Part shown: in pieces, positions 1-11,766 of the stretch
Layout: each line of letters begins with the position of its first letter
Numbering within the stretch: the first letter of the stretch is position 1
Assembly: GCF_016863175.1 (NCBI RefSeq)
Contig: NZ_BOOJ01000014.1
Coordinates: 124,001-188,000, forward strand
Origin: Paraplanobispora siamensis
GTDB lineage: Bacteria; Actinomycetota; Actinomycetes; Streptosporangiales; Streptosporangiaceae
Length of the DNA: 64,000 bases
Reading direction: 5' to 3'
Made by a program: the position numbers and the translations under genes
Notes under the pieces: model-generated
Told to the model about the DNA's origin: nothing
Database searches by the model: none
What the model saw: the letters and a program-made list of their open reading frames with translations, nothing else

Positions 1-1080
1 GGCAAGCCGCACTATCTGGTGGTCAACGCCGACGAGTCCGAGCCCGGCACGTGCAAGGACATCCCGCTGATGATGGCCAACCCGCACTCGCTGGTGGAGG
101 GCGTGATCATCACGTCCTACGCCATCCGGGCGAACCAGGCCTTCATCTACGTGCGCGGCGAGGTCCTGCACGTCATCCGCCGCCTGCACGCGGCGGTCCG
201 CGAGGCGTACGAGGCCGGCCTTCTCGGCAAGGACATCTTCGGCTCCGGCTACGACCTCGACCTGGTCGTGCACGCCGGCGCCGGCGCCTACATCTGCGGC
301 GAGGAGACGGCCCTGCTCGACTCGCTCGAGGGCTATCGCGGGCAACCTCGTCTCAAGCCTCCGTTCCCGGCGGTGGCGGGCCTGTACGCCTGCCCGACTG
401 TGATCAACAACGTCGAGTCGGTCGCGAGTGTTCCCTCGATCATCGCCAACGGCGCCGACTGGTTCGCGCGCATGGGCACCGAGAAGTCGACCGGCTTCGG
501 CATCTTCTCGCTGTCCGGCCACGTCACCCGGCCGGGCCAGTACGAGGCGCCGCTCGGCATCACGCTGCGCGAGCTCCTCGACATGGCGGGCGGCATCCGC
601 GCCGGCCACCGGCTGAAGTTCTGGACGCCCGGCGGATCGAGCACGCCGATCTTCACCGACGAGCACCTGGACGTGCCGCTCGACTTCGAGTCGGTCGGCG
701 CCAAGGGGTCCATGCTCGGCACCCGCGCCCTGCAGATCTTCGACGAGACGACCTGCGTGGTGCGCGCGGTGATGCGGTGGACCGAGTTCTACGCGCACGA
801 GTCCTGCGGAAAGTGCACCCCCTGCCGGGAGGGCACCTACTGGCTCAAGCAGGTGCTCATCAGGCTGGAGAAGGGTCAGGGCACCGAGGAGGACCTGACC
901 ACCATCACCGACATCGCCGACAACATCCTGGGCCGCTCCTTCTGCGCCCTGGGCGACGGCGCCACCAGCCCCATCCACTCCTCGGTGAAGTACTTCCGCG
1001 AGGAGTATCTCAAGCACTTCGAGATCGGCGGTTGCCCGTTCGACCACGCTCCGTCCACGGCCTGGGGGGACGCGAAGTGA
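1..1080 (+). CDS. nuoF: NADH-quinone oxidoreductase subunit F (5' partial)
   Basis: Peripheral-arm subunit of complex I that oxidises NADH with FMN and passes electrons to cluster N3. The window opens inside the gene in frame 1, so 359 C-terminal residues are visible and the start lies to the left. I see the end of the FMN/NADH region ([12 protein letters not shown], then [14 protein letters not shown] and [14 protein letters not shown]) and the N3 [4Fe-4S] motif [12 protein letters not shown] near nucleotides 796-831. It is followed after 61 bases by nuoG, which fits the universal actinobacterial order. Identification is firm; only the length is unknown. Confidence 0.97.
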   Translation, partial: GKPHYLVVNADESEPGTCKDIPLMMANPHSLVEGVIITSYAIRANQAFIYVRGEVLHVIRRLHAAVREAYEAGLLGKDIFGSGYDLDLVVHAGAGAYICGEETALLDSLEGYRGQPRLKPPFPAVAGLYACPTVINNVESVASVPSIIANGADWFARMGTEKSTGFGIFSLSGHVTRPGQYEAPLGITLRELLDMAGGIRAGHRLKFWTPGGSSTPIFTDEHLDVPLDFESVGAKGSMLGTRALQIFDETTCVVRAVMRWTEFYAHESCGKCTPCREGTYWLKQVLIRLEKGQGTEEDLTTITDIADNILGRSFCALGDGATSPIHSSVKYFREEYLKHFEIGGCPFDHAPSTAWGDAK

Positions 1081-1141
1081 TCAGGGGAGCAGCCAGCAAG
1101 CACATCACCGTTTCGGTCATGGGGCCGACGGAGGAGGCGCC

Positions 1142-3565
1142 ATGACGGTAGAAGCGAGCACCCCGGCCCAGGCGCCGGTGGAACTGGTCACCCTGACCAT
1201 CGACGGGTTCCAGGTCAGCGTCCCGAAGGGCACGATGATCATCCGGGCGGCGGAGCTGCTCGGCATCCAGATCCCGCGCTTCTGCGACCACCCGTTGCTG
1301 ATCCCGGCCGCCAACTGCCGCCAGTGCCTGGTGGAGATCCCGGACGCGGGCAACGGCCGCGGCTTCCCCAAGCCGCAGCCCTCCTGCGCCATCGAGGTCG
1401 CCCCCGGCATGGTGGTCCAGACCCAGCTCACCTCCCCGGTCGCCGAGAAGGCCCAGCGCGGTGTCATGGAGCTGCTGCTCATGAACCACCCGCTGGACTG
1501 CCCGGTCTGCGACAAGGGCGGCGAGTGCCCGCTGCAGAACCAGGCGATGTCCAACGGCCAGGGCGAGAGCCGCTTCCAGGAGAAGAAGCGGGTCTTCGCC
1601 AAGCCGGTGCCGCTCTCGACCGAGGTGCTGCTGGACCGCGAGCGCTGCGTGCAGTGCGCCCGCTGCCTGCGCTTCTCCGAGGAGATCGCCGGTGACCCGC
1701 TCATCGAGTTCTTCGAGCGCGGGGCCAAGGAGCAGGTCGGAACCGCCAACGGCGAGCCGTTCCAGTCCTACTTCTCGGGCAACACCATCCAGATCTGCCC
1801 GGTGGGCGCGCTGACCAGCGCCTCCTACCGCTTCCAGGCCCGTCCGTTCGACCTGGTCTCCACTCCGACCGCGTGCGAACACTGCGCCAGCGGCTGCTCG
1901 CTGCGCACCGACCACCGCCGCGGCCGGGTCACCCGCCGCCTGGCCGGCAACGACCCGGAGGTCAACGAGGAGTGGAACTGCGACAAGGGCCGCTTCGCCT
2001 TCACCTACGCGACGCAGCCCGACCGGCTGAAGACCCCGCTCGTCCGTAACGAGGAGGGCGTGCTCGTGCCGACCTCCTGGCCCGACGCGCTCGCCGTCGC
2101 GGCCCAGGGCCTGGCGGCCGCCCGCGGCCGCGCGGGCGTGCTGGTCGGCGGCCGCGTCACCGTCGAGGAGGCGTACGGCTACGCGAAGTTCGCCCGGATC
2201 GCCCTGGGCACCAACGACGTCGACTTCCGCTCCCGGCCGCACTCCGCCGAGGAGGAGCAGTTCCTCGCGCACGCCGTGGCGGGCAAGGGCATCGAGGTGC
2301 GCTACCGCGACCTGGAGCAGGCCCCGGCCGTGCTCCTGGTGGGCTTCGAGCCCGACGAGGAGTCGCCGATCGTCTTCCTGCGGCTGCGCAAGGCCTGGCA
2401 GCGCAGCAAGCTGAGGATCTTCTCGATCGCCCCGTTCGCCACCGCCGGACTGGGCAAGATGAACGGCACGCTCATCCCGGCCACGCCGGGAACCGAGCCC
2501 GACGTCCTGGAGTCCCTGGCCTCCGGTGCCTCTCCGGCCGCCGAGGCGATCAAGCTGCCGGGCGCCGTCATCCTCGCCGGCGAGCGGCTGGCCACCGTCC
2601 CGGGCGCGCTCTCGGCGCTCCTGCGGCTGGCCGAGGCCAGCGGCGCCCGCCTGGCCTGGATCCCGCGTCGTGCCGGTGAGCGCGGCGCCATCGAGGCCGG
2701 CGCCCTGCCGAGCCTGCTCCCGATCGGCCGTCCGGTCGCCGACGAGACCGCCCGCGCCGAGGTGGCCCGGGCGTGGAACGTCACCTCGCTGCCCGACACC
2801 CCGGGCCGCGACACCGCGGGGATCCTGGCGGCGGCGCGCAACGAGGAGCTGGACGCCCTCGTCGTCGCCGGCGTCGACCCCTACGACCTGGCCGACCCGG
2901 AGGCCGCCCTGGCGGCCCTGGAGAACACGCCGTTCATCGTCAGCCTGGAGCAGCGCGCCAGCGCGGTCACCGACCGCGCCGACGTGGTGCTCCCGGTCGC
3001 CGCGGTGGCCGAGAAGTCGGGCACGTTCGTCAACTGGGAGGGGCGCGGCCGTACCTTCGAGGAGGCCCTGCACGTCACCGGTGTGATGAGCGACCTGCGG
3101 GCCGTCTCCGCGATCGCCGACCACATGGACGTGCACCTGGGCCTGCCGGACGCCGCCGCCGCCCGCCGCGAGCTGGCCGCGATCGGCGCCTGGCGGGGCC
3201 CGCGGGCCGCCGCCCCGGCGGTGGGCACCCGCGCGGTGCCGGCCCCGGCGGCCGGTGAGGCCATCCTCGCCACCTGGTACCGGCTGCTCGGCGAGGGCCG
3301 GCTGCAGGCCGGCGAGCCGTACCTCGCGGGCACCGCCCCGGCGGCCGAGGCGCTGGTGTCACCGGTCACCGCGGCCGAGGTGGGCCTCGTCGACGGCAGC
3401 AAGATCACTGTCAACTCCGGGCGGGGTTCGGTGAGCCTGCCGGTGCGCATCGCCGATCTGCCCGACCGGGTGGTGTGGCTGCCCGCCGGCTCCGACGGCT
3501 GCTCGGTGACCCGCGATCTGCGCGCCGCGGCCGGTGACATCGTCAAGATCGGAAGTACCTCATGA
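1142..3565 (+). CDS. nuoG: NADH-quinone oxidoreductase subunit G
   Basis: Iron-sulfur electron-wire subunit of complex I, 807 aa. The [2Fe-2S] ligands are C48, C59, C62 and C82. N5 has H116, C120, C123 and C129. N4 has C169, C172, C175 and C219. A further C245-x2-C248-x3-C252 ... C280 set matches the off-path cluster N7, which only some bacteria keep. The remainder is the molybdopterin-oxidoreductase-like domain, presumed catalytically silent as in the family. The ATG at 1142 follows a good GGAGGAG ribosome-binding site. The 61-base gap after nuoF is the widest in the early operon and shows no hairpin that I can find. Confidence 0.97.
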   Translation: MTVEASTPAQAPVELVTLTIDGFQVSVPKGTMIIRAAELLGIQIPRFCDHPLLIPAANCRQCLVEIPDAGNGRGFPKPQPSCAIEVAPGMVVQTQLTSPVAEKAQRGVMELLLMNHPLDCPVCDKGGECPLQNQAMSNGQGESRFQEKKRVFAKPVPLSTEVLLDRERCVQCARCLRFSEEIAGDPLIEFFERGAKEQVGTANGEPFQSYFSGNTIQICPVGALTSASYRFQARPFDLVSTPTACEHCASGCSLRTDHRRGRVTRRLAGNDPEVNEEWNCDKGRFAFTYATQPDRLKTPLVRNEEGVLVPTSWPDALAVAAQGLAAARGRAGVLVGGRVTVEEAYGYAKFARIALGTNDVDFRSRPHSAEEEQFLAHAVAGKGIEVRYRDLEQAPAVLLVGFEPDEESPIVFLRLRKAWQRSKLRIFSIAPFATAGLGKMNGTLIPATPGTEPDVLESLASGASPAAEAIKLPGAVILAGERLATVPGALSALLRLAEASGARLAWIPRRAGERGAIEAGALPSLLPIGRPVADETARAEVARAWNVTSLPDTPGRDTAGILAAARNEELDALVVAGVDPYDLADPEAALAALENTPFIVSLEQRASAVTDRADVVLPVAAVAEKSGTFVNWEGRGRTFEEALHVTGVMSDLRAVSAIADHMDVHLGLPDAAAARRELAAIGAWRGPRAAAPAVGTRAVPAPAAGEAILATWYRLLGEGRLQAGEPYLAGTAPAAEALVSPVTAAEVGLVDGSKITVNSGRGSVSLPVRIADLPDRVVWLPAGSDGCSVTRDLRAAAGDIVKIGSTS

Positions 3566-3649
3566 GCGGGAGAGAAACCGGCGCAGTGAGCGAAGCGGCC
3601 CGCGAAGCACCGGCGGCCCGCGCAGCGAATGGGGAGCGGTGAACGACTT

Positions 3650-5041
3650 ATGAACTCGTGGTCTCTTCTGGCGGCCGCGCCGGCCGAGCCGGCCCTTCCG
3701 AGCCTCGACGACTTCGGCAAGGATCCCATCGGGATCATCATCCTCAAGGCCGCGGTCATCTTCATCGTCCTGATGCTGGGCGTGCTGTTCGGCGTGTGGT
3801 TCGAGCGCAAGCTCATCTCCCGCATGCAGAACCGGTACGGCCCCAACCGGGCGGGTAAGTTCGGCCTCCTGCAGTCGGTGGCCGACGGCCTGAAGATGGG
3901 TCTGAAGGAAGACCTGATGCCGCGGACCGTGGACAAGGTGATCTACTTCATCGCCCCGGTCGTGCTGTCGGTCCCCGCCTTCATGGCCTTCTCGGTCATC
4001 CCGATGGGCCCGAAGGTCAACATGTTCGGCGTCGAGACGCCGCTGCAGCTGACCGACCTGCCGGTCGCGGTGCTGCTGGTGCTGGCCATGGCCTCCATCG
4101 GCGTCTACGGCATCGTGCTGGCCGGGTGGGGCTCCCGCTCGCCGTACGCGATGCTGGGCGGCCTGCGCGCGAGCGCCCAGGTGGTCTCCTACGAGATCGC
4201 GATGGGCCTGTCGTTCGTGGGCGTCTTCCTGTTCGCGGGCACGCTGTCCACCTCGGGCATCGTCGCGGCTCAGGCCAAGGGCACCACGTTCTCGCTGGGA
4301 GGGCTCGACATCCCGATGCCCTCCTGGTACATGATCCTGCTGCTCCCGTCCTTCCTGATCTACATCGTCACGATGCTGGGCGAGACCAACCGGGTCCCGT
4401 TCGACCTGCCCGAGGGCGAGGGCGAGCTGGTCGGCGGCTTCCAGACCGAGTACTCCAACTCGCTGAAGTTCGCCGTCATCATGCTCGCCGAGTACGTCAA
4501 CGTCTTCGTGGTGTCGGCGGTCTCCATCACCCTGTTCATGGGCGGCTGGCACGCCCCGTGGCCGATCTCCCTGTGGGACGGCGCCAACACCGGCTACTGG
4601 CCGCTGCTGTGGTTCTTCGGGAAGATGGTGCTGCTGTTCGCCTTCTTCATCTGGTGCCGCGCCTCGCTGCCCCGCGTGCGCTACGACCAGCTCATGGCCC
4701 TCGGCTGGAAGATCCTCATCCCGGTCAACCTGGCCTGGATCCTGCTGGTGGCCACCATGCGGGCCCTGCGCCTGGACACCGCCGACCGGACCGCCGTGAT
4801 GATCCTGGGCGCCGTCGTGCTCGTCGGGTGCCTGGCCATCTGGCTGCGTTTCGACACCGTCCTGCAGCGGCGCAGGGAGGCCAAGGCCGAGCAGGTCGAG
4901 GCCGAGTTCAAGACGCTCGAAGCCGAGCCCGCCGCCGGCGGCTTCCCGGTGCCTCCGCTCGACCTGCCGCACTACCGCGGGGCGACGGCCGTGGAGGCGC
5001 GCGCAAACACGACTGCGGAGGTTCCCAGTGGGAGCAACTGA
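3650..5041 (+). CDS. nuoH: NADH-quinone oxidoreductase subunit H
   Basis: Membrane subunit that forms the quinone-entry chamber together with NuoB, NuoD and NuoI. About eight to nine hydrophobic helices are visible, with the family signatures [19 protein letters not shown] near the N-terminus and the conserved loop [20 protein letters not shown]. The C-terminal 50 residues form a charged cytoplasmic tail, an extension common in actinobacteria. I prefer the ATG at 3650, behind GGGGAG; an in-frame ATG at 3629 would add seven residues but sits on top of that ribosome-binding site. It overlaps nuoI by 14 bases. Confidence 0.96.
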   Translation: MNSWSLLAAAPAEPALPSLDDFGKDPIGIIILKAAVIFIVLMLGVLFGVWFERKLISRMQNRYGPNRAGKFGLLQSVADGLKMGLKEDLMPRTVDKVIYFIAPVVLSVPAFMAFSVIPMGPKVNMFGVETPLQLTDLPVAVLLVLAMASIGVYGIVLAGWGSRSPYAMLGGLRASAQVVSYEIAMGLSFVGVFLFAGTLSTSGIVAAQAKGTTFSLGGLDIPMPSWYMILLLPSFLIYIVTMLGETNRVPFDLPEGEGELVGGFQTEYSNSLKFAVIMLAEYVNVFVVSAVSITLFMGGWHAPWPISLWDGANTGYWPLLWFFGKMVLLFAFFIWCRASLPRVRYDQLMALGWKILIPVNLAWILLVATMRALRLDTADRTAVMILGAVVLVGCLAIWLRFDTVLQRRREAKAEQVEAEFKTLEAEPAAGGFPVPPLDLPHYRGATAVEARANTTAEVPSGSN

Positions 5042-5543
5042 TTGGTTGAACCCCATCAAGGGGTTCGGCGTGACCTTCCACACGATGTTCAAGAAGGTCG
5101 AGACGGTCAACTACCCCGAGGAGAAGCGGCCCACGGCTCCGCGCTTCCACGGCCGGCACCAGCTCAACCGCTGGCCCGACGGCCTGGAGAAGTGCGTCGG
5201 CTGTGAGCTGTGCGCCTGGGCGTGCCCGGCCGACGCGATCTACGTGGAGGGCGGCGACAACACCGAGACGGAGCGCTACTCCCCGGGCGAGCGCTACGGC
5301 CGCACCTACCAGATCAACTATCTGCGCTGCATCCTGTGCGGCCTGTGCATCGAGGCGTGCCCGACGCGCGCGCTGACCATGACCAACGAATACGAGCTCG
5401 CCGACTCGACCCGTGAGAGCCTGATCTACACCAAGGAGATGCTTCTCGCGCCGCTCGGCCCGGGCATGGAGGCTCCGCCCCACGCCATGCGTCTCGGCGA
5501 GACCGAAGAGGACTACTACCGGCTGGGACGCAACAATGGGTGA
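5028..5543 (+). CDS. nuoI: NADH-quinone oxidoreductase subunit I
   Basis: Ferredoxin-like subunit, 171 aa, that carries the last two [4Fe-4S] clusters, N6a and N6b, before cluster N2. Both binding motifs are intact: C56-x2-C59-x2-C62-x3-C66 and C101-x2-C104-x2-C107-x3-C111. It starts with GTG at 5028 behind GGAGG, inside the end of nuoH, and ends overlapping nuoJ by 8 bases, so the three genes are translationally coupled. Confidence 0.97.
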   Translation: MGATDWLNPIKGFGVTFHTMFKKVETVNYPEEKRPTAPRFHGRHQLNRWPDGLEKCVGCELCAWACPADAIYVEGGDNTETERYSPGERYGRTYQINYLRCILCGLCIEACPTRALTMTNEYELADSTRESLIYTKEMLLAPLGPGMEAPPHAMRLGETEEDYYRLGRNNG

Positions 5544-6387
5544 GACCATCACGTTCTGGGTGCTGGCGGTCACTTCCGTGGCCGCGGCGCTCGGGCTCGT
5601 CTTCAGCCGCAAGGCGGTCTACTCGGCGCTGATGCTCGGCGTGGTCATGCTCTCGCTGGCCGTGCTGTACGCCGTCCAGGACGCGCCCTTCCTCGCCGCG
5701 GTGCAGATCATCGTCTACACCGGCGCGGTCATGATGCTCTTCCTATTCGTGCTCATGCTCGTCGGCGTGGACTCCTCGGACTCCCTGGTCGAGACGATCA
5801 AGGGGCAGCGGTTCTGGGCGATCATCGCCGGTCTGGGCTTCGCCATCCTGCTGGCCCTGGCGGTCGGCAACGTGGCCTTCAGCCCCGCCACGGGCCTGGG
5901 ACAGGTCGTGGCGAGCAGGGACGGCAACGTCCCCACCCTGGCCGCCTCGATCTTCACCCGGCACGTCTTCGCCTTCGAGGTCACCTCGGCGCTGCTGATC
6001 ACCGCCGCGCTCGGCGCGATGGTGCTGGCCCACCGCGAGCGGGTCCGGCCCAAGGCCACCCAGCGCGACCTGGCCCGCGCCCGGTTCGCCGGTCCGCAGC
6101 CCTCGCCGCTGCCCGGTCCCGGCACCTACGCCCTGCACAACGCCATCGACATGCCGGCCCTGCTGCCGGACGGCACGGTGGCGGTCACCTCGATCAACCG
6201 GGTGCTCGCCCGGCACGAGATGGAGGAGGGCTTCGAGCCGACCGATCCGGAGAAGGCCGCGCTCATCAAGCAGGTCCTGCAGAAGGACGACGCCAGGGAC
6301 GCGGATCCGGCGGAGGGTGACAAGCCCATCCAGGTGAAGGACGCGCTCCAGGACGAGAACGCGCTTTCCGAGGAGGACGGCAAGTGA
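5536..6387 (+). CDS. nuoJ: NADH-quinone oxidoreductase subunit J
   Basis: Membrane subunit of complex I, 283 aa, next to the E-channel and proton-coupling region. Five hydrophobic helices occupy about residues 1-170, and the conserved [20 protein letters not shown] segment that contains the family pi-bulge helix is present. The roughly 110-residue hydrophilic, acidic C-terminal tail is longer than in the E. coli protein and is typical of actinobacterial NuoJ. The ATG overlaps the nuoI stop. Confidence 0.95.
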   Translation: MGETITFWVLAVTSVAAALGLVFSRKAVYSALMLGVVMLSLAVLYAVQDAPFLAAVQIIVYTGAVMMLFLFVLMLVGVDSSDSLVETIKGQRFWAIIAGLGFAILLALAVGNVAFSPATGLGQVVASRDGNVPTLAASIFTRHVFAFEVTSALLITAALGAMVLAHRERVRPKATQRDLARARFAGPQPSPLPGPGTYALHNAIDMPALLPDGTVAVTSINRVLARHEMEEGFEPTDPEKAALIKQVLQKDDARDADPAEGDKPIQVKDALQDENALSEEDGK

Positions 6388-6680
6388 CCACCCACTACCT
6401 GGTGCTCTCCGCGCTGCTTTTCGCGATCGGGGGCGTCGGCGTGCTGGTACGGCGCAACGCGATCGTGGTGTTCATGTGCGTGGAGCTCATGCTCAACGCC
6501 TGCAACCTGGCGTTCGTGACCTTCGCCCGGCAGCACGGCAACCTGGACGGCCAGCTCATCGCCTTCTTCGTGATGGTCGTGGCCGCGGCGGAGGTCGTGA
6601 TCGGCCTCGCCATCATTGTGATGATCTTCCGAACCCGCAGGTCGGCGTCCGTGGACAACGCCAACCTGCTGAAGTACTGA
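6384..6680 (+). CDS. nuoK: NADH-quinone oxidoreductase subunit K
   Basis: Small antiporter-like (MnhC-type) membrane subunit, 98 aa, with three helices. The two membrane glutamates needed for proton transfer are visible, in the [11 protein letters not shown] helix and in the [11 protein letters not shown] helix. It starts at a GTG that shares four bases (GTGA) with the nuoJ stop and follows a GAGGAGG ribosome-binding site within nuoJ. Confidence 0.96.
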   Translation: MTTHYLVLSALLFAIGGVGVLVRRNAIVVFMCVELMLNACNLAFVTFARQHGNLDGQLIAFFVMVVAAAEVVIGLAIIVMIFRTRRSASVDNANLLKY

Positions 6681-6690
6681 GGAGTGCCAG

Positions 6691-8607
6691 GTGCAATCTC
6701 CTGCTGAGATCGTCCAGCACTCCGGTGGGGTGATCGGGGTCTCCTGGCTGATGATCGCGCTGCCGCTGCTGGGCGCCGCGATCCTGCTGCTGGGCGGCCG
6801 CCGTACCAACAAGTGGGGCCACTTCCTCGGCGTCGCCATGTCGCTGGGCGCCTTCGTGGTGGCCGTGCTCTCCTTCGTGGAACTGCTCGGCCTGAACCCC
6901 GAGGACCGCCGCCGGGCGTTCGAGCTGTTCGAGTTCATCCCCGGCATGGTGAACATGGGGATGCTGATCGACCCGCTGTCGATCAGCTTCGCCCTGCTGA
7001 TCACGGGTGTCGGATCGCTGATCCACATCTACTCGATCGGCTACATGTCGCACGACCGCGACCGCCGCCGGTTCTTCGCCTACCTCAACCTGTTCGTCGC
7101 GGCCATGCTCCTGCTGGTCCTGTCGGACAACTACGTCGGCCTGTTCATCGGCTGGGAGGGCGTGGGTCTCGCGTCCTACCTGCTGATCGGGTTCTGGCAG
7201 CACAAGCCCAGCGCGGCCACCGCCGCGCAGAAGGCGTTCATCGTCAACCGCGTCGGCGACTTCGGCCTGCTGATCGGCATCTTCACGATCTGGACGACCT
7301 TCGGCTCGCTGGCCTTCGCCGACCTCACCCACCAGGTGACGGGCCAGGCGTCGGAGGGCACGCTGACCGCGATCGGCCTGCTGCTCCTGCTCGGCGCCTG
7401 CGGCAAGTCCGCCCAGCTCCCGCTGCAGTCCTGGCTTCTGGACGCGATGGAGGGCCCGACCCCGGTCTCGGCCCTCATCCACGCCGCGACCATGGTCACC
7501 GCCGGCGTCTACCTGGTGGTCCGCTCCGGCGCCTTCTTCGAGGCCGCCCCGACCGCGCAGCTGGTCGTCACCATCGTCGGCGTCGCCACGCTGCTCGCCG
7601 GTGCGATCATCGGTTGCGCCAAGGACGACATCAAGAAGGGCCTGGCCGGTTCGACGATGTCGCAGATCGGCTACATGATGCTCGGCGCGGGCCTCGGCCC
7701 GGCGGGCTACGCCTTCGCGATCGGCCACCTGATCACGCACGGCTTCTTCAAGGCCAACATGTTCCTGGGCGCCGGCTCAGTCATGCACGCCATGAACGAC
7801 GAGGTGGACATGCGCCGCTACGGCGCGCTGTTCTCGGTCATGAAGGTCACCGCGGTCACCTTCATCATCGGCTACCTCGCGATCATCGGCTTCCCGCTGC
7901 TCTCCGGTTACTACACCAAGGAGGGCATCATCGAGACGGCGATGCACCACAACGAGATCCTCGGCTGGCTCGCCGTGCTGGGTGCCGGTCTGACCGGCTT
8001 CTACATGTCGCGGATGGTCTTCATGACCTTCTTCGGCAAGAAGCGCTGGGCCGAGGACGCGCACCCGCACGAGTCGCCCGCGGTGATGACCGTGCCGCTG
8101 ATCATCCTGTCGATCGGCTCGATCGGCCTGGGTGCCTACCTGGTCCTGGGCAACCGGTTCCTGACCTTCCTGAGCCCGGCGGTCGGTCTGCCCCAGCCGG
8201 CGGACATGCCCGAGCCCCACGTCTTCGGCGTGGGCCCCGCGGCCCTGGCCACGCTCGCCCTGGTCGCCGCCGGCGCCGCCTTCGCCTGGTTCCGGTACGG
8301 CGCCGCCGAGGTGCCCGCCGTCGCCCCGCGCGGCTCCTTCCTCACCACCTTCGCCCGCCGCGACCTGTACGGCGACGCCCTGAACGAGGCGCTGCTCATG
8401 CGCCCCGGCCAGTGGCTGACCCGCATCGCGGTGTTCTTCGACAGCCGCGGCGTCGACGGCCTGGTCAACGGGCTGGCCGCGGGCATCGGCGGAACCTCCG
8501 GGCGGCTGCGCCGCGTGCAGACCGGCTACGTCCGCTCGTACGCGCTGTCCATCCTCTTCGGTGCCGCCGCCGTCGTTGGCGCGCTGCTCTACGTAGGGAA
8601 CATGTGA
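6691..8607 (+). CDS. nuoL: NADH-quinone oxidoreductase subunit L
   Basis: Distal antiporter-like proton-pumping subunit, 638 aa, with about 16 helices and a long C-terminal lateral helix region. Recognisable signatures are [16 protein letters not shown], with the helix-5 glutamate, the [24 protein letters not shown] segment, and the lysine-bearing [19 protein letters not shown] region. It starts with GTG at 6691 behind GAGGAG. Its TGA stop overlaps the nuoM ATG by one base. Confidence 0.97.
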   Translation: MQSPAEIVQHSGGVIGVSWLMIALPLLGAAILLLGGRRTNKWGHFLGVAMSLGAFVVAVLSFVELLGLNPEDRRRAFELFEFIPGMVNMGMLIDPLSISFALLITGVGSLIHIYSIGYMSHDRDRRRFFAYLNLFVAAMLLLVLSDNYVGLFIGWEGVGLASYLLIGFWQHKPSAATAAQKAFIVNRVGDFGLLIGIFTIWTTFGSLAFADLTHQVTGQASEGTLTAIGLLLLLGACGKSAQLPLQSWLLDAMEGPTPVSALIHAATMVTAGVYLVVRSGAFFEAAPTAQLVVTIVGVATLLAGAIIGCAKDDIKKGLAGSTMSQIGYMMLGAGLGPAGYAFAIGHLITHGFFKANMFLGAGSVMHAMNDEVDMRRYGALFSVMKVTAVTFIIGYLAIIGFPLLSGYYTKEGIIETAMHHNEILGWLAVLGAGLTGFYMSRMVFMTFFGKKRWAEDAHPHESPAVMTVPLIILSIGSIGLGAYLVLGNRFLTFLSPAVGLPQPADMPEPHVFGVGPAALATLALVAAGAAFAWFRYGAAEVPAVAPRGSFLTTFARRDLYGDALNEALLMRPGQWLTRIAVFFDSRGVDGLVNGLAAGIGGTSGRLRRVQTGYVRSYALSILFGAAAVVGALLYVGNM

Positions 8608-10199
8608 TGCCCTGGCTCTCGATCCTGATGGCCGTGCCCGTACTGGGCGCGGTCGGGGTGGCACTGCTCCCCAAGGGCAGTGACAAGCTCGCCAAGCAAG
8701 TGGCCCTGCTGGTCTCGCTGGTGGTGCTGGGACTGACCGTCGCCATGGCGGTGCAGTTCAGCCCCAACGGCAACCGCTTCCAGTTCGAGGAGAAGTACTC
8801 CTGGATCCCCAGCTTCGGGGTCCACTACGGCGTCGCGGTGGACGGCATCGCGCTCGTGCTGATCGCGCTGTCGGCGATCCTCGTGCCGATCGTCATCCTG
8901 GCCTCCTGGCACGACGCCGAGGGCGCCGTCGCGGCGCCGGTCCGTGACGCCAAGGGCGCCACGGAGACCGCCGACGTCAAGACCGAGGTGGTCCCGCCCA
9001 AGCGCTCCGCGAAGACCTACTTCGCGCTGCTGCTGGTGCTGGAGGCCATGATGATCGGCGTCTTCGCGGCGACCGACATCTTCCTCTTCTACGTCTTCTT
9101 CGAAGCCATGCTGATCCCGATGTACTTCATGATCGGGTCGTACGGCGGCGTGCAGCGGTCCTACGCGGCCGTCAAGTTCCTGCTCTACTCGCTCTTCGGC
9201 GGCCTGCTCATGCTGGTCGCGGTGATCGCGCTCTACGTGGTCGCCGAGAAGAACACCTTCATGTTCCCCGAGCTGATCGGGGCCATCCAGGACCCGACCA
9301 CGCAGAAGTGGCTGTTCGCCGGCTTCTTCATCGCCTTCGCGATCAAGGCCCCGCTGTGGCCGTTCCACACCTGGCTGCCCGACGCCGCCGCGCAGGCCCC
9401 GGCCGGCGCCGCGGTCCTGCTGGTGGGCGTGCTGGACAAGGTCGGCACCTACGGCATGCTCCGCTTCTGCCTGGAGCTGTTCCCGGAGGCGTCGAAGTTC
9501 TTCACCCCGCTGGTCATCGTGCTGTCGGTGGTCGGCATCATCTACGGCGCGATCGTGGCCATCGGCCAGACCGACATGAAGCGCCTGATCGCCTACACCT
9601 CGATCTCGCACTTCGGCTTCATCGCGCTGGGCGTCTTCGCGATGACGCAGAACGCCCAGTCGGGCGCCACGCTGTACATGGTCAACCACGGCTTCTCGAC
9701 CGGCGCGCTGTTCCTGGTCGCCGGGTTCCTGATCTACCGCCGCGGTTCCGCCCAGATCGCCGACTACGGCGGCGTGCAGAGCGTCGCCCCGCTGCTGGCG
9801 GGCGCCTTCCTGATCGCCGGCCTGTCTGGTCTCTCGCTGCCCGGCCTGGCGCCGTTCGTCAGCGAGTTCATGGTCCTGATCGGCACCTACGAGCGCTACG
9901 CGGTCCCGGCCATCATCGGCGCGACCGGTGTGATCCTGGCGGCCATCTACATCCTGTGGATGTACAAGCGCACCATGAACGGCCCCACCGCCGAGTCGGT
10001 CAAGGGCTTCACCGACCTCAACGGCCGGGAGAAGTGGGTGGTGGCCCCGCTCATCGCACTGATCGTCGCGTTCGGCTTCTACCCGAAGCCGCTGCTCGAC
10101 GTGATCAACCCGGCGGTGGACAAGACCCTGACCAACGCCCAGGTGACGGACAAGCAGCCCGTCTCCACCGTCGCTGAGAAGAAGGGGGCCGGCCAGTGA
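8607..10199 (+). CDS. nuoM: NADH-quinone oxidoreductase subunit M
   Basis: Second antiporter-like proton-pumping subunit, about 530 aa. It starts at the ATG at 8607 ([11 protein letters not shown]), which overlaps the nuoL stop by one base. The same frame stays open far upstream through nuoL, but that part is an out-of-frame shadow. Signatures are FYVFFEAMLIPMYFMIG with the key glutamate, PLWPFHTWLPDAAAQAP, and QTDMKRLIAYTSISHFGFI. A loop of about 35 charged residues after helix 3 (around 8905-9010) is longer than in E. coli and is common in actinobacteria. Confidence 0.96.
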   Translation: MPWLSILMAVPVLGAVGVALLPKGSDKLAKQVALLVSLVVLGLTVAMAVQFSPNGNRFQFEEKYSWIPSFGVHYGVAVDGIALVLIALSAILVPIVILASWHDAEGAVAAPVRDAKGATETADVKTEVVPPKRSAKTYFALLLVLEAMMIGVFAATDIFLFYVFFEAMLIPMYFMIGSYGGVQRSYAAVKFLLYSLFGGLLMLVAVIALYVVAEKNTFMFPELIGAIQDPTTQKWLFAGFFIAFAIKAPLWPFHTWLPDAAAQAPAGAAVLLVGVLDKVGTYGMLRFCLELFPEASKFFTPLVIVLSVVGIIYGAIVAIGQTDMKRLIAYTSISHFGFIALGVFAMTQNAQSGATLYMVNHGFSTGALFLVAGFLIYRRGSAQIADYGGVQSVAPLLAGAFLIAGLSGLSLPGLAPFVSEFMVLIGTYERYAVPAIIGATGVILAAIYILWMYKRTMNGPTAESVKGFTDLNGREKWVVAPLIALIVAFGFYPKPLLDVINPAVDKTLTNAQVTDKQPVSTVAEKKGAGQ

Positions 10200-11752
10200 A
10201 CGGCGGCACCATCGAGGCGCCAACGATCGAATACGCCCTGCTCGCGCCGATGCTGCTGGTCTTCGGCGCGGCGATCGTCGGCGTGCTGGTCGAGGCGTTC
10301 GCGCCCCGCTACCTGCGCAAGTCGATCCACGTGCCGCTGACCCTCCTGGCCCTGCTCGGCGGCTTCCTGCTGACGATCCTGCAGGCGGTCAGGGACGGCG
10401 TGCCGACCACGCCGGCGGCCATGGGCGCCGTCGCGGTGGACGGCCCAGCCCTGTTCATCTGGGCGATCATCCTCATCCTCGCCTTCGTCAGCACGCTGCT
10501 GATCAACGACGACGAGCAGTTCGTCGCGCAGGCGGCGGCCGTACCGGGAAGCACCGACGAGGAGGAGGCGGTCCGCAGCGGTTACGCGCAGACCGAGGTC
10601 TACCCGCTGCTGCTGTTCTCGGTCGGCGGCATGCTCCTGTTCCCGGCCGCCAACGACCTGCTGGTCATGTTCGTGGCCCTGGAGGTCCTGTCCCTGCCGC
10701 TGTACCTGCTGTGCGGCCTGGCCCGCCGGCGCCGCCTGCTGTCGCAGGAGGCCTCGGTCAAGTACTTCCTGCTGGGCTCGTTCTCCTCGGCCTTCTTCCT
10801 GTACGGCGCCGCGCTGCTGTACGGCTACGCCGGGTCGCTCGACCTGAAGGCCATCAGCGCCGCGCTGGGCACGGTCGCCGGTCAGGACACCCTGCTGTTC
10901 GTCGGCATGGCGATGCTCGGCGTCGGCCTGCTGTTCAAGATCGGTGCCGCGCCGTTCCAGGCGTGGAAGCCCGACGTCTACCAGGGCGCGCCCACCGCGG
11001 TCACCGCCCTGATGGCCTCCACCGTCCTGGTGGCCGCCTTCGGCGCCGTGCTGCGGGTGTTCTGGGTCGCCCTGGGCAACCTCGACTGGGACTGGCGCCC
11101 GGTCATGTGGGGCGTCGCGATCCTGACGATGATCGTCGGTGCGATCCTGGCCATCACCCAGACCGACATCAAGCGCATGCTGGCCTACTCCTCGATCGCG
11201 CACGCGGGCTTCCTGCTCACCGGTGTGATCGCCACGGGCGCCTTCGAGCAGAACCGGGAGGCCCTGTCGGCCATCCTGTTCTACCTGGCGGCCTACGGCT
11301 TCACCACGGTCGGCGCCTTCGCGGTGGTCACCATGGTCCGCGACGCGGGCGGCGAGGCCGGGCACCTGTCCCGGTGGGCCGGTCTCGGCAAGCGGGCGCC
11401 GGTGCTGGCGGGCATCTTCGCGTTCTTCCTGCTGGCCTTCGCCGGCATCCCGCTGACCAGTGGATTCTTCGGGAAGTACGCCGTGTTCTCGGCCGCGGTG
11501 GCCGGTGACGCGCTGCCGCTGGTCGTGGTGGGTGTGGTGACCTCGGCCATCGCCGCGTTCTTCTACGTCCGCGTGATCGTGCTGATGTTCTTCAGCGAGC
11601 CGGCCGCCGACGGCCCGACTGTGGCGATGCCCACCATCGGCACCTCGGCTGTGGTGGCCCTGGCCGCTGCGGCTACCGTAGTGCTCGGGGTCTTCCCGGA
11701 GCCGGTGCTGAACCTGGCTGACCAGGCCGCGTCCGCGTTGTTCATTCGCTAG
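10196..11752 (+). CDS. nuoN: NADH-quinone oxidoreductase subunit N
   Basis: Third antiporter-like proton-pumping subunit, 518 aa, and the last nuo gene. It carries the usual two inverted five-helix units: FVALEVLSLPLYLLCGL with the helix-5 glutamate, KIGAAPFQAWKPDVYQGAPT, and ITQTDIKRMLAYSSIAHAGF with the channel lysine. It starts at a GTG that shares four bases with the nuoM stop. Only 14 bases separate it from the polyprenyl synthase gene, so the two are probably co-transcribed. Confidence 0.96.
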   Translation: MNGGTIEAPTIEYALLAPMLLVFGAAIVGVLVEAFAPRYLRKSIHVPLTLLALLGGFLLTILQAVRDGVPTTPAAMGAVAVDGPALFIWAIILILAFVSTLLINDDEQFVAQAAAVPGSTDEEEAVRSGYAQTEVYPLLLFSVGGMLLFPAANDLLVMFVALEVLSLPLYLLCGLARRRRLLSQEASVKYFLLGSFSSAFFLYGAALLYGYAGSLDLKAISAALGTVAGQDTLLFVGMAMLGVGLLFKIGAAPFQAWKPDVYQGAPTAVTALMASTVLVAAFGAVLRVFWVALGNLDWDWRPVMWGVAILTMIVGAILAITQTDIKRMLAYSSIAHAGFLLTGVIATGAFEQNREALSAILFYLAAYGFTTVGAFAVVTMVRDAGGEAGHLSRWAGLGKRAPVLAGIFAFFLLAFAGIPLTSGFFGKYAVFSAAVAGDALPLVVVGVVTSAIAAFFYVRVIVLMFFSEPAADGPTVAMPTIGTSAVVALAAAATVVLGVFPEPVLNLADQAASALFIR

Positions 11753-11766
11753 GGAGTCGGATACTC

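Noticed and set aside
1010-3136. A 708-codon open frame antisense to nuoG
   Set aside because: High-GC shadow: composition is Gly/Arg/Ala/Asp-rich without motifs, while the plus strand encodes clear NuoG iron-sulfur motifs.
6813-8606. Apparent 1128-codon NuoM fusion reaching back through nuoL
   Set aside because: The upstream half is an out-of-frame reading of nuoL rich in Arg/Pro; NuoM begins at the ATG at 8607.
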